From Sphagnum compactum (Eukaryota > Bryophyta > Sphagnopsida > Sphagnales): 64,000 bases of DNA. The DNA is taken from contig OZ234504.1 in NCBI GenBank assembly GCA_965153455.1, forward strand, positions 11,594,001 through 11,658,000, in the 5' to 3' direction. Under the pieces are notes generated by a model. It saw only the letters and a list, made by a program, of their open reading frames with translations, made no database searches and had not been told where the DNA came from. A program made the translations under genes and the position numbers. Below are positions 39,031-49,731 of this stretch, in pieces (the first letter of the stretch is position 1; each line of letters starts with the position of its first letter).

Positions 39031-40737
39031 AATGCGGTTCCAATCCTCAACAAAAGTACACCAACATTTAAATAAATAATTAACCAAAATTGATTGGTTT
39101 ATTACATCACATGACACATGTCAAACCAGGTTGACGGGACTACCGTTTGACTTTTACACCTAATGGCCCAACCTCCCCATCCCCAAGGTCCAAAAGCATG
39201 TTTAAAACTGCAAAATTCAGTTTAAGCCTCAAAACTCCTCCTAATGCATCATTTTAAAAGAACCCAACTGTACGACCTTGTAGCACACAATGCAAACCTC
39301 ACACAAATATTGCAATTAGAGCGTTCAAGTTGTTACCATGAATACGTCCATGGTTGACTCGCAGAAAATACAGAGCTGAAAATACCAATTTAATCCAGAT
39401 TTCCATATGATATAATAGAGTCATCCGTAAAGTAACCTTGTCTTTGGGCCTCCTTTCACCCCCTATCCCCGCTTTCAGTGGTGTCCGCAAAGTAAGGACA
39501 TTTTATTAAATCTGAGTATGAAACACGCTGCAACTCAGCACGAAATGCTCGAAATCAGCATTTAATGCACAAGGTTCGAGACTAATTATAGTAGCTGTAC
39601 AGGTAAGAGCAATGAAAATATATGTAGCAGCAGTGAAGGCGCTCATGAAAAAGGAAAGACAGGTTGAAACTCAGTTTACCACCAAAATTGATGGTTTCCT
39701 TGAATCCCCCCCCCCCCATGGCTAATGTGCTTTTTTGCAAGTTTTTTTAATCTCACCCTGTGTATGACCAAACTCAGGGTTCTGGCGCTGTGTTTGTCTT
39801 ACTTTATGGATAACTCTATAACAAAGAATTATTTGAAAGATTGGAGCAAGAAGGGCCTCAAAGGTTGGGAGCCTGTCATATCTTATCCTTGCAGTGTCAA
39901 ATGGCCAGACATGAGCTAGAAATACAGAGTGTATAAAAAGGGTAAGAGAGCAAGTTTACATATACATCCACTGTGTGGACAGAAGGACTCTTGGCTTGTA
40001 TCTTAAATATATTCAGGATCCCCTCCTAAATAGCTGCTCCTAGGCCTCTCACATACTTCGGCAACCCCTAAGGCTACAATCTTGATATGCTGTCACATTT
40101 TGTTTATATTGTAAGAAATTTTGAAACACCTCCAGCCTCTGCCCAGATTGTCCCTTATGAACAGAACACCCAGGAAAAACCTATCTAAGTTCCAGGATGA
40201 ATGTGAATTGGAGTCCTATCATATAGGGCCCATCATGTGAAGTCATCCATCAATGCAAATCGGATTGGTTAAACCTGTTGGGGTTAATATTGTAAAAAAA
40301 GTGTATGAGCCAAATAGATGTTGTAAGTTGAAATAAAAATGCAATCACTCTTATAAGTTGGATGTTGCTCTTGTCCGACATGGTCTATTGTATTGGAATG
40401 TTTGCCCAAAATCATTTCATGTATTTTTCATTCGCTTGTAAATACAAGGTTCATATTTAGAAGTCCTGAACGATGTTTTTTTCCTCAATTTTTTTGAAGT
40501 AGGAGTAGGTGACAAGCATCCCAAGGTAGATTTAGCATTTATTGACACTAAGTTTTTAAAAATTATTTAAAGTTTTCTCCAAACAATGACAAAGTTGAAC
40601 AGTTTTCTCCTAATATGCTAGATAACATACTTTTGGGAGCAATTGAAAAATGATTAGACGTTTTGAAAAACAAAAAAATTCCTCATTTTTTGGGTGAATT
40701 TTAAGGAAAAAAAGCCAAGTATTTTTGTCAAAATATT

Positions 40738-40762
40738 CCCCCCCCCCCCCCCCCCCCCCCCC
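40738..40762. repeat. C25 homopolymer
   Basis: Twenty-five consecutive C residues directly followed by T7. Runs this long are error-prone in sequencing, so the exact length is doubtful. Confidence 0.9.
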
Positions 40763-41760
40763 TTTTTTTCCTTGGGTCACTCCAGTGCGAGAATTTGCCA
40801 CAAATAAAACACTAACTCCTTAGTTCTAAACCAAAAAGTTTAAATAATTGGCACATCAAGACATTATGGAAAAATGGACACTCATCCGATATTCTGTAAG
40901 TCACTTTTCTAGAAATGAGTTTAAAAAGAAATATTAAGTCAACATTTATAATTGTCATTGTAAAAAGCACACTCCTAAATGCAAAATTGCGTCGTGTATA
41001 AGTGAATCAGATAATGAAATCTTAACCGTTCTAAAAAGCAGGTATTACTTAAAATACGTCCTAATGCAAATGATGAGTTTTCATACTTTGATTGTCAATT
41101 GTTAAGTGCTATTGTTCCATAAACTCATTGGTTGATGCTTAGTGTGATACTTTGATTTTGAAGCATAATTCCACAGTAAGCACCAAGTGACAAGTTTGGT
41201 TTGCTTGTAAGAAAAAACATGAAAAATGGTCAAAGCCTTCATGATCATACTTCATTAGTTTTATCATCTCATTCCTTGTGCAAATCAAGTCACCAATCCG
41301 ATGTGTGATATGGCTTGTTGACTCATCTTTGTTGTGTGACCTAGAATACCATGGCTACTAATGTGACGTCATTTCATCTCAAATGTATTCATAGACACAA
41401 ATTCATCCAAACATTCATGTCTCTCTTTTTGTTTTTAGAAAACCTCATGGAGACAAGATTTTTAATAATTTAGCTTTATGATTATTTATTTGATAATATG
41501 AATGATGATGAATTTTAATCTATGCATCAAGGCACTTATAAATTTTTAATTTGTAGCTATTACTTTTTTCCAAAAAATTTAACATTACACATAAGCACAT
41601 TTATTTTCTTTGTTTGATGGAGAATTGCGTCCAATAAGGAATGTGGCACATTAGGGTAAACTGGCTCACTACCAAACAGAGGCTAGTCGTCGCGCACCCA
41701 TGTAATGTAGCAACTAACCTATGTTAGAACAAAAAATTGCTTTTGGGCATTGTCTTTTTA

Positions 41761-41853
41761 GCCCATTACCAAACACTTGGTGGAGAACAAAATTGTTCTA
41801 TGTTTTTCATATTGGTGACTAGCCATCAAATTTAAGTGTTTGGTATTAGGGGT
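41761..41853. mobile_element. Tourist-like mini-MITE with TTA duplication
   Basis: The left end GCCCATTACCAAACACTT is an inverted match to the right end AAGTGTTTGGTATTAGGGGT, with TTA directly on both sides (41758-41760 and 41854-41856). TTA duplications and such ends fit PIF/Harbinger (Tourist) MITEs. Similar words (CACTACCAAACAG at 41670, GTTTGGTGATGGGG near 42080) flank it, so it is probably nested in an older relative covering about 41665-42095. Confidence 0.65.
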
Positions 41854-42263
41854 TTAGGTGGGTACATTTGTAAAAAAATTGAATAATTTACAAGGGACTA
41901 GTTTAGTGATAAGCCATGAGTTGATTTTCATTATGCAAGGGGGGGAACATGAGGGGTACTTTTAATGTTTGGTCATGGGAAAAAGATGGTCCAATTTTAC
42001 AACAACCCCAAGTTTGGGGTGGGAATGAGTGTTTGGTCATAGGCAATTGGATTGCACACTAAAATAAACATCACTAGTTTGGTGATGGGGTGCAAAGGTC
42101 ATGTTAAATAACATACAACTTACATAAACAAGGATTAGGGTTTACAAGAATCTAATGCAAGAATAACAACTACATATTAATTAGGGAAGGACGTCCAATT
42201 TCCCCCCCCAATTCAAGCACATCCCATTCTCACCAAAGTTAACTTGCCCAAATTCACAAGGTT

Positions 42264-43010
42264 ATGGTGCAAGGTTTGGATTCACAATCTATCTTTCAAA
42301 TTCACAAGCAAAACTCTTTCAGCATATTAGAGCTTCCAAATTGTGAGAGGGATAGTTTGAAATCTTTCATCAACATTTTGAGAGCATATGGTTTAGACCA
42401 GCAAAGAGAAAGTAACATAGGAGTTGTAAATAATTTTAAAGTAGAAATAAAAGTCCTAGCATATCAACCAAAGCAATAAGGGCATCTTAGAGTAACCAAA
42501 GAAGAACAATAAGAACTAGAAGTAGATCTGCAAAATTTAATTAGTAAATTAGCCAAAGAAGATTTACAACAACTTGAACATCAAGGATTAGATCTTAGTG
42601 CTATCAAAGAAGAGATAAGAACTCAAGATTTAGGGGTGGATGTAGAGGGACAACTAGGAAAGCTTGCAATAAATTAGCTTTACAACCAAACGTTCAAGAA
42701 ATTTTTATATTACCATTGGGTGTAGAGTTTTATAATTCATAAATACAATCTGGGTAGTCACAAAAGAGGTAAATTTTATCCAACTCTAAGAAATCGTAAT
42801 TTGTTGTACACATTTATTGCTTGTATAAAACAACAAACCAAAATTTAATTTGGGATGATTTTGAGCAATTATTTGCATTGATAACTTCTTCCCAACAACT
42901 AGAGATATATGCATTTTAGACATACCTTTATTTGCCATACTTCCTTGGAAGTTGGGCAAAATACAAAAAATTCAAGTTCGTACCTCTTGTAAGGCCAGAT
43001 AACACACCTT
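42264..43010 (+). other. Degenerate coding-like stretch before the pogo remnant
   Basis: A 71-codon frame (42264-42479) continues, after stops, into Lys/Glu/Gln-rich segments (ISKLAKEDLQQLEHQGLD near 42540-42600; EIRTQDLGVDVEGQLGKL near 42613-42668). The amino-acid pattern is protein-like, but I do not recognise the family. It runs in the same direction as the pogo transposase remnant and may be part of that element or of a separate decayed insertion. Confidence 0.4.
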
Positions 43011-43017
43011 CAATGTC

Positions 43018-46000
43018 TTGGTTGGGACCAGGGGGATCTACATCATGATGATCAATGTACCTTGTAAGAGGCGAAGTGGATTACAGGAGGAGCCAAGCCA
43101 AGACAAGGAGAATGTCCCACCATCTTTTGGATGGGAACCAGTAAGAAAACAAAGAAGAGTTAATAGATGTAGTCCTCTAATCACTAAAGGCAAATGGATT
43201 AGTGAAGCATTGGAGGAGGCCATGGATGCAATTGAAAATGGGACAACTTCATAGAGGAAGGCAAGTAGGCACTAAAACAACCTCATTGTTTGAACATTTG
43301 TATGGAAAAACAAGATCTAGGAAACCTAGACCAACAAGTGTGCTAACAATATAAGAAAATCAACTTATGGTTGCTTGGGTTTTGTCTATGCAGAAAGTTG
43401 GGCTATCAATTAGCCTACAATAATTAAAAATGAAAGTGGCAAAATTAACTCAAACAAGGCCCTCACCTTTTTGAGGAGGGGCACTTTTTTGAGGAGGGGT
43501 ACTAGGGACCTCTTGGTGGTATTGGTTTCAGACAGTTTGAGAAATCACGTCCGTTAAAACCACACTACCTTATAACTAAAACTCAAAAAACAACTCATAT
43601 ACAACTATTGTGCAACTATCCCCCTAAAAATATGGTGTATTAATAAATAACTTGCCACATCAAAAAATTAGTTAATTATATTATAGTTGTAAGTGAGTTG
43701 AAAATGAGTTTTCGATACAATAATTTATACACATCATACATACATATGTAGTTAACCATGTTTTTTATGTTTTTAGGAATTACATTGTAGTTGCATGTGG
43801 CAACTACTTTAAAACTATTGTAAATGTGCCACTAAAACAATAACTATGTTGCAACTAGGTATAATGTACATACATGTGATTGTGCCATGTGTTCACATTT
43901 CCACCACCCATTATGGAATACATTTGTAATTAGTTTTCAATTATAATTCCCATTGATACAATTAGTACAACCATTAGTGTGCCATTACTAAAATATTACT
44001 ATTCAACTATGTTTTGACTATAATAATACTACTTATAACTTAATAAATATACATATTTATCAATTATTTATATTTTCATCATATGTGTTTCATTTTGAAT
44101 GATTTAAAATGTTATGGGAATGCTACTTCAAGCTTTAGAAATCATCTTTGAAATGTAAAGGAAAAGGAATAATGAAAAAAAAACAAGAAGATAAATAAAT
44201 TTTCCAACTTACAAAACACAATTTTATTTATTTATTCTCTTTGGACCCCTCCTATTTTCAAACTTCATAACTTTCTTATTTCTTATTCATTTAAAACAAT
44301 TTAAAGTGTTATAGGAGCGCCACTTGAAGTCTAAAAATCATCTCTAAACTTTAATAACAACAGAGCAACATACAAGGATTTTCTTAGCTGTTTAAAAATT
44401 GGTTTTTGTAGCATTCGGTGGTTTGTTGTTTTGAATTTTTGATCCCTTCTACTTTGGGGGGCCATAACTTTCTCAGTTTTATTTTGTTTTTGATGATTTT
44501 TAGTGCTCCAAAGGAACCAATAAAAGGGGTTCAAGTTTTGTTTGGACACCAAAAACAATGGAAACCTCCTTTTGGATCTAGCTTGCCCTGAGCACTTAAA
44601 TGTTATAATTGCAACTCAATTGCAACTTAATTTGTAACTAAAGAACACTCACAACGTATAAATATAGTGAGTTGCAAGTGTCCTCTACAACTCAAAAATT
44701 GAATTGCAAAACCAGTTACAAAACACCCATTTTTCTCATAAAGGAAACATCTTAAGCTTAGCATTTGTTAAACTGAGGGATTGGATATTAGGTAAACACA
44801 AAGGCTGACAATTCAATCTTGCCAAAACTTCTACCAAACTTATAGTCCCTTTATAACAAACACAACTATGTTATAAACCATATTTGGAATTCTAATTAAA
44901 CGACCATTCAAACATGAAGATAATCATGAGCAAAGGTTCTTGTAAAATAAGGTTCACACCCGGTGTACAACACTATCCTAAAATCCAGGGAGTGGTTGAT
45001 TATTCATTGTGTGGTCAATGTAGTAGGAACAACATTGCTAAGGTTCTACATATTTAAAAGAGAAAGGATACATGACGACTACATACAATTCTATAAACCA
45101 GAAACTTGTATGGCTATGCAATCAAAGGCATGGATGATTTCCTTCCTTTTCAAAGAGTTTCTGTCTTTTTTCAAAAGGTCTATACCAAGTGGAATATCCT
45201 TGACAAATAGGCATTCGCTCATTTTGGATGGGCATGGATCCCATGTCACCCTTGAGACAATTGAACAAGTTAAAAAAATTGGGTTGGATATGATTACTTT
45301 ACCTTCACATACATCTCATGCATTTCAACCTTTGGATGTGGCTTGTTTCAAGCCTTTCAAGAATGATTTTAGAAAGGAAAGAGATGCAACAATGGTTAAA
45401 AGGAATTACACAAAACCAAATAAAATAGCATTGGCAGGGTGAGTAAACAAAGCAGTAGACCTAACACTTACAAGAAAAATTTCATGTCAAGTTTCAAAAG
45501 TACAAGGATTTGGCCACTTAACCCTAGGGCCATGGATTCAAAAACTAACCTTAAAACTCTATACACATTGTAAGCCAGAAAAGAAAAAGAATCAAAATAA
45601 GAGGACAGTGACTAAGATTGGACAAAACATACAGCTGCAAAAAACTTCATCAACATAGGCTTAACAACATAAATTCCAATTGCTAGTCTATTTAAAGATC
45701 AACCTAGGTATTATGTGAACATGCCTAAAATTCTTATAATCAGTAACCATGCATCTGTAATAAAATCAGAGAACATGGTTGAAAATTTGGCACAACCTTC
45801 ATTGGATGAAACTATAGAACTCAAAAATCTTGAAAGTTCAACTCAAGTGGCATTGGCACAGGGTTGTCATAGTTTGATGTCATTGCGACATCTGCCTATA
45901 AGAAGGACCAATGGAAGAGTACCATTAGTGCGCTATTTCAAAGCCATGTTGTAATTTCAAAAGAATATTTGAGGATTATGTGATAAAATTCAATGGAATA

Positions 46001-46140
46001 TAGGGAGGTAGCAAAGCAAATAAGAGAAAGTAGAAGGAAAGAAAGACAAGAAAAACAAGCAAGGAAAACACTTACAGTGTTGACTACAGTTGAAAGACTA
46101 GCTGAAAGAGAACTTGTAAACAACAACGAGCCAATTTCAT
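43018..46140 (+). pseudogene. Pogo/Tigger-like (Tc1/mariner) transposase pseudogene, split by an insertion
   Basis: Ordered pieces of a DDE_1 transposase are visible. A psq-type helix-turn-helix start lies at about 43188-43251 (KWISEALEEAMDAIENGTTS). DNA-binding continuation: LYGKTRSRKPRPTSVL (43300-43345) and LMVAWVLSMQKVGLSISLQ (43363-43420), with SWWYWF near 43513-43530. A 1.2-kb insertion follows. The reading resumes near 44747 (HLKLSIC, then SCQNFYQTYSPF). The longest intact part, 44963-45442, holds LILDGHGSH with the second catalytic Asp and FQPLDVACFKPFK with the third. The first Asp of the usual DET triplet is lost: 44890-44898 reads Asn followed by a stop. Later pieces include SLRHLPIRRTNGRVP and an Arg/Lys/Glu-rich tail to about 46130. 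Numerous stops and frameshifts make it inactive. Confidence 0.88.
43537..44746. mobile_element. 1.2-kb insertion within the pogo pseudogene
   Basis: The transposase reading breaks after FQT near 43537 and resumes at HLKLSIC near 44747. The inserted DNA is AT-rich and non-coding, with many TGCAACTA/GTTGCAA words near both sides (43590-43860 and 44605-44705). Internally, a roughly 190-bp segment repeats: CATAACTTTCT followed by an ATTTTAAAG/TTTTAGTG word near 44100, 44280 and 44470. Subterminal short repeats of this sort are typical of CACTA-type elements, but clear terminal inverted repeats were not found. Confidence 0.6.
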
Positions 46141-46439
46141 GTTTTAGCTCAATCATCTTCAACAATTAAAAAAACAAGAGATAGATTTTCTCACAATTTC
46201 AAAGTGGGTATGCAAGCTGACCCTTTTGGATATAAGGGTATGAACCTTGGTTCAACAACATCCACACAAAAATAAGCCCAATAGCAAGTCAAGGCTCAAA
46301 TGCAGCATTCCTACAACAACCTTAGACACATAATTGAAGTTAAAAGGGTGGGTGCGGGGGGTTTGATGCTCAATGAGATAAAATATGATCACAAAGACCA
46401 ACAAGGGGTTAGATTGAAGATGAACAAGTGTCAAGAGGA

Positions 46440-47150
46440 ACAACAACATGATTAAGGACAAATAAAGAAAAAATATCAACAATTGAAGATGAACAACATG
46501 AGAGAAAAAGGGAACAACAATTGTTGGTGATTTTGACAAAATGAAAGAGAAAAGGAATGGCAATAGCTATTGGTGAGAATGAATAAAGGATAAAGGAGAA
46601 GAGTAATAGTAACTGCAAATGAACAAAAGATAGAAAAGAGGAACAACATCAGCTATTGTTGAAAATGTACAAAGGAAAGAGAAAAGGAATAATAACAATG
46701 CTACATATGAACAAATGATAGAGAAGAGGAGTTTTTTATTTAGAAAATAGGAGTAGTAATAGCTGTTGCAAATGAACAAAGGATAAAGAAGAGGAGTTCT
46801 TTGTTTAAAGAAGAGGAACACTAGCAGCTGGTGGTGGAATTGAACAAAGAACAGAAAAAAAAACACTAATATTTGCTGCAAATGAACAAAGGATAGAGAG
46901 GAGGAACTTTTTGTTTAGAAAAAAGGAGCACCAAGCTTTTGCAATTGCTGGTGATTATGAATAAACAACATAAAAGAAGAGCACTAGTAGCTGTTGTTGT
47001 TGCAACAAATGAACAAAGGAAAGAGAAGAGGACATTAGCAGTTGTTGTTAACAATGAATGAAGGAAAAAGAAGAAGAACACCAACAATTATAACACTAGC
47101 AACTCCTAGTGAGAATGAACAAAGAAAAGAAAATAATAACGACTGTTGAA
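46440..47150 (+). repeat. Degenerate Glu/Gln/Arg/Lys-coding minisatellite
   Basis: About eleven diverged units start with AATGAACAAAGGA or similar (46581, 46621, 46667, 46709, 46774, 46842, 46884, 46959, 47011, 47056, 47117). Spacing is 40-75 bp, most often 42-46. When read in one frame the consensus gives E-Q-R-K-E-E-E-Q-L-A-A-V-V-E-N-like 14-15-residue steps. Frame changes and stops occur throughout. It follows the charged tail of the pogo pseudogene. Confidence 0.75.
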
Positions 47151-47179
47151 GATGAATTAAAAGGTAGTGCAAAAAGGTT

Positions 47180-47420
47180 AAAAACTAAAGAGTAGTGTAA
47201 GAGGGTGAAGACCTAAGGAGCAGCATAAGTGGGTCAAGAACTGAAAAGCAATGTAACACAACAACGCAAGAGGGTCAAGAGCTAAGGAGCAACATAGTGC
47301 AGCAATGCAAGAGGGTCATGAGCTGAGGAGCAACACATGGTAGAAACATAAGAGGTTCAAAAGTTAAGGAACAACTTAACATAGCAGAGTAAGAAGGTCA
47401 AGACCTGAGGAGCAACACAA
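47180..47420 (+). repeat. Second minisatellite (AAGAGGGTCAAGA...GGAGCAAC type)
   Basis: About five units of 42-60 bp contain A(A/G)GAGG(G/T)(T/C)AAGA followed by CT(A/G)AGGAGCAAC(A), for example near 47200, 47232, 47270, 47308, 47350 and 47390. The units differ from those at 46.4-47.15 kb. Confidence 0.7.
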
Positions 47421-47424
47421 CAAG

Positions 47425-47675
47425 AATAAGTGCACGAGCAATTAAGGTGTAGCAAAAACAAGTTTGCAACAAAGGTGTAATAATAACAAGTGCGTGCGTA
47501 ACAAAGGCATAACAAAAAGAAGTGCATTCGCAACAAAGGAGTAACATGAACATAGTAAAAACATGTGTGTGTGCAACAGAAGCATAGTAAGAACAAGTGC
47601 ACAACAAAGGTGTGTGCGCAACAAAAGCACATCAAGAACAAGTGCACGCGCAACAAAGGAATAGTAAGAACAAGG
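47425..47675 (+). repeat. Third minisatellite (AACAAGTGCACGCGCAACAAAGG type)
   Basis: About six units of 36-50 bp share AAGTGC-CGCGCAACAAAGG and a following AGTAAGAAC word. The unit is rich in CA/CG and different from the neighbouring arrays. Confidence 0.75.
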
Positions 47676-47721
47676 AGCTTCAATGAGGACCACCACTTGC
47701 ACACACAAAAAATTGTCATTA

Positions 47722-47820
47722 GGAACTTCAAGTAGAACCATAAACAATCAAGTAAGAACTTCAAGTAGAACCATAAACAATCAAGTAGGAATTTTAAATA
47801 GAACCATGAGCAATCGCCTT
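47722..47820 (+). repeat. 33-bp tandem repeat, 3 copies
   Basis: 47722-47754, 47755-47787 and 47788-47820 are three copies, the first two nearly identical, beginning (G/A)GAACTTCAAGTAGAACC. In the open frame 47683-47961 the array codes for three 11-residue units (GTSSRTINNQV twice, then a diverged copy), followed by a basic tail. The frame has no recognised family. Confidence 0.9.
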
Positions 47821-47959
47821 GAGAGCTCCACGAAAGCAAGCTGCCATCACGTCCAAAGTTTCATGAAAATAAGCATTCAAGCTTGTGAGCAGGAAATGAA
47901 GGAGAAAAAACCAGAATCGGGCATGGGGAGAGGAAAGACGAGAGGGAAGGGGAAGGGGT

Positions 47960-49030
47960 AGCAGGTTTTGGAGTGGTGCTATGTGGGAGAATGGCGGGTT
48001 AGTGACGATTTAGCAAACCCTTAGAATTTGATCACTAAACACATTTTTGCCCTATTTAGGGTTTTGATCTCGGCCCTTGAATACAAGTGCATGAAATTTT
48101 CAACTTGTGTGATTGATTTGTTTATGTTAATGTTTGGTGATAAGCAGGATTTGTGACAGATTTCAATATTACAATGTTCATTGATAGGATATGCAATGTT
48201 TGATAACTTTAATTCTTTTTTTTTAATGAGGCTGAAACATTGTAGAGCCCATAACTTTTAGGTCTGAAGTCCAAATTGCATGATCTAAAGTGCATTAGGT
48301 GTGTCGAGACCTCCTCTACAATCCATCTTTGGACCTTAGAGGCAATTGAGATTGCATGAGATCACCAAGTTCCTCTGTGTTTTTAAGTGTACTGTGACCG
48401 GCCTCTCTACCCTATAGATACTAGACAAGTATGCAATATATTTCTGGAAAAAGGTTTCAATTTGAGTTGCAAGAGATGTTAATAATTACATTCCCAATGA
48501 TTTACTTAATTGGCCTTGTTTTGTACCAAGAGTTTCTTTTGGGGACATATGAGCATCTCGATATAGGTGGACATAAGCATCCCAAATGAATTTCAACATT
48601 AACCAATCCATGATGAAAAAGAGTATTATAAAATTATCTTCCAACTTCCAAGATGATGTACGCTTGAAGAGCACTTCAAAAAAGGGGGTTGTACCTATGT
48701 GGTAAGAAAAACAACCTTATTAAAGCGTGTAGCACGAAAGTTTGTGTGTGTGCATTCATGTCTTATCTTATACAGTTGCATTATAGGTCTACAACCATGA
48801 CACATAATAGTCAACAAATGCATATTTATTCATATATGCACATTAATGGGATGAAAAATCAAACATCTAGAATGATAATATTAATACCATTATCTTAATC
48901 CCCATCAATTTGGCACTTGCTTGCTTCAAAATTATACCCAACATCATTGGAGATGTAACAATGAGAGATTTTGAGTGAAGTTTCACCAAAATGGCAAAAC
49001 ATAGATGTACCAAAATTGTCCAAAGGAATA
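47960..49030. other. Intergenic DNA, no gene
   Basis: No coding or transposon protein signal is recognised in this AT-rich stretch. The short open frames are unlike any family. Confidence 0.5.
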
Positions 49031-49033
49031 AAC

Positions 49034-49430
49034 CAGTGTTGGTGCAGTTCTTTACTTTTATGAAGAATCTTTGGAACTGGCTGTCAAAACTAAATTAGAA
49101 CTGTCTCAGTTCTGGTTCCAGTTCCACACATATATTCAGTTGCAGGTTCAATGCTTCAAATGAATGAATTCCGATTCCGATTCTGAAAACCATGCCCTTT
49201 TCTTACTAACCCAGATTGGGAACCAGCAGTTAATTGCCGGTTAACCTCGGTTCTAGCAATTCTTGTCGAAGACATGTATTTTGGTTCATGTTCTGCATTA
49301 TAAATAGACCAGGAAACTGGTTCCAGGTCCGGTTCTTAAAAAATAAAATGCAGTTTCAGTTTGGTTTTGAAAATCAGACTTACTTTTGATTTGAAACTCA
49401 CCAACTGGAACTGATGGTTTTGACCACTGT
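49034..49430. mobile_element. hAT-type MITE, diverged copy
   Basis: It begins CAGTGTTGGTGCAGTTC and shares TTCTTTACTTTTATGAAGAA, AAATTAGAAC and the repeated GGTTCCAGTTC words with the complete copy at 51353-51798. The right end near ACCACTGTTG is decayed and no matching 8-bp duplication is seen. Confidence 0.7.
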
Positions 49431-49684
49431 TGTGCGCGTGAATGTTTTAGGATTTACACTCCTTGTAAGTGTAAAGTTGTGTACATTTATTTTGTGTTGT
49501 GTAAATGTAAAAATAAATATATTTATATGATTTTGTGCGGCCATGTAAAATAGTGTAAGTGTAAAACAAATACACCTATATGATTTTGCACAACTATATA
49601 AAACAATGTAAAAAATGTGAGTTCTACTTGAGGAGAAGGGATTTCATAATGTTTTTGGTGATAGGCTAACCACCTGGCCCATTG

Positions 49685-49731
<47 letters not shown>

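Larger units (their letters stand above)
37331..41757. other. Intergenic DNA with homopolymer runs, no gene
   Basis: No coding region is recognised. It contains G11 at 37683-37693, C12 at 39706-39717, C25 at 40738-40762 and a copy of a dispersed repeat at 38.75-39.03 kb (listed separately). Long open frames are short and unlike any family. Confidence 0.5.

Noticed and set aside
47722-47820. CRISPR-like direct repeats
   Set aside because: The three 33-bp copies abut without spacers and the genome is a plant; they are a simple tandem repeat.
46252-47839. Several minus-strand open frames of 70-160 codons rich in Leu, Phe, Ser and Cys
   Set aside because: They are antisense shadows of the minisatellites read on the plus strand; the repeated residues follow the DNA repeats and no family is recognisable.
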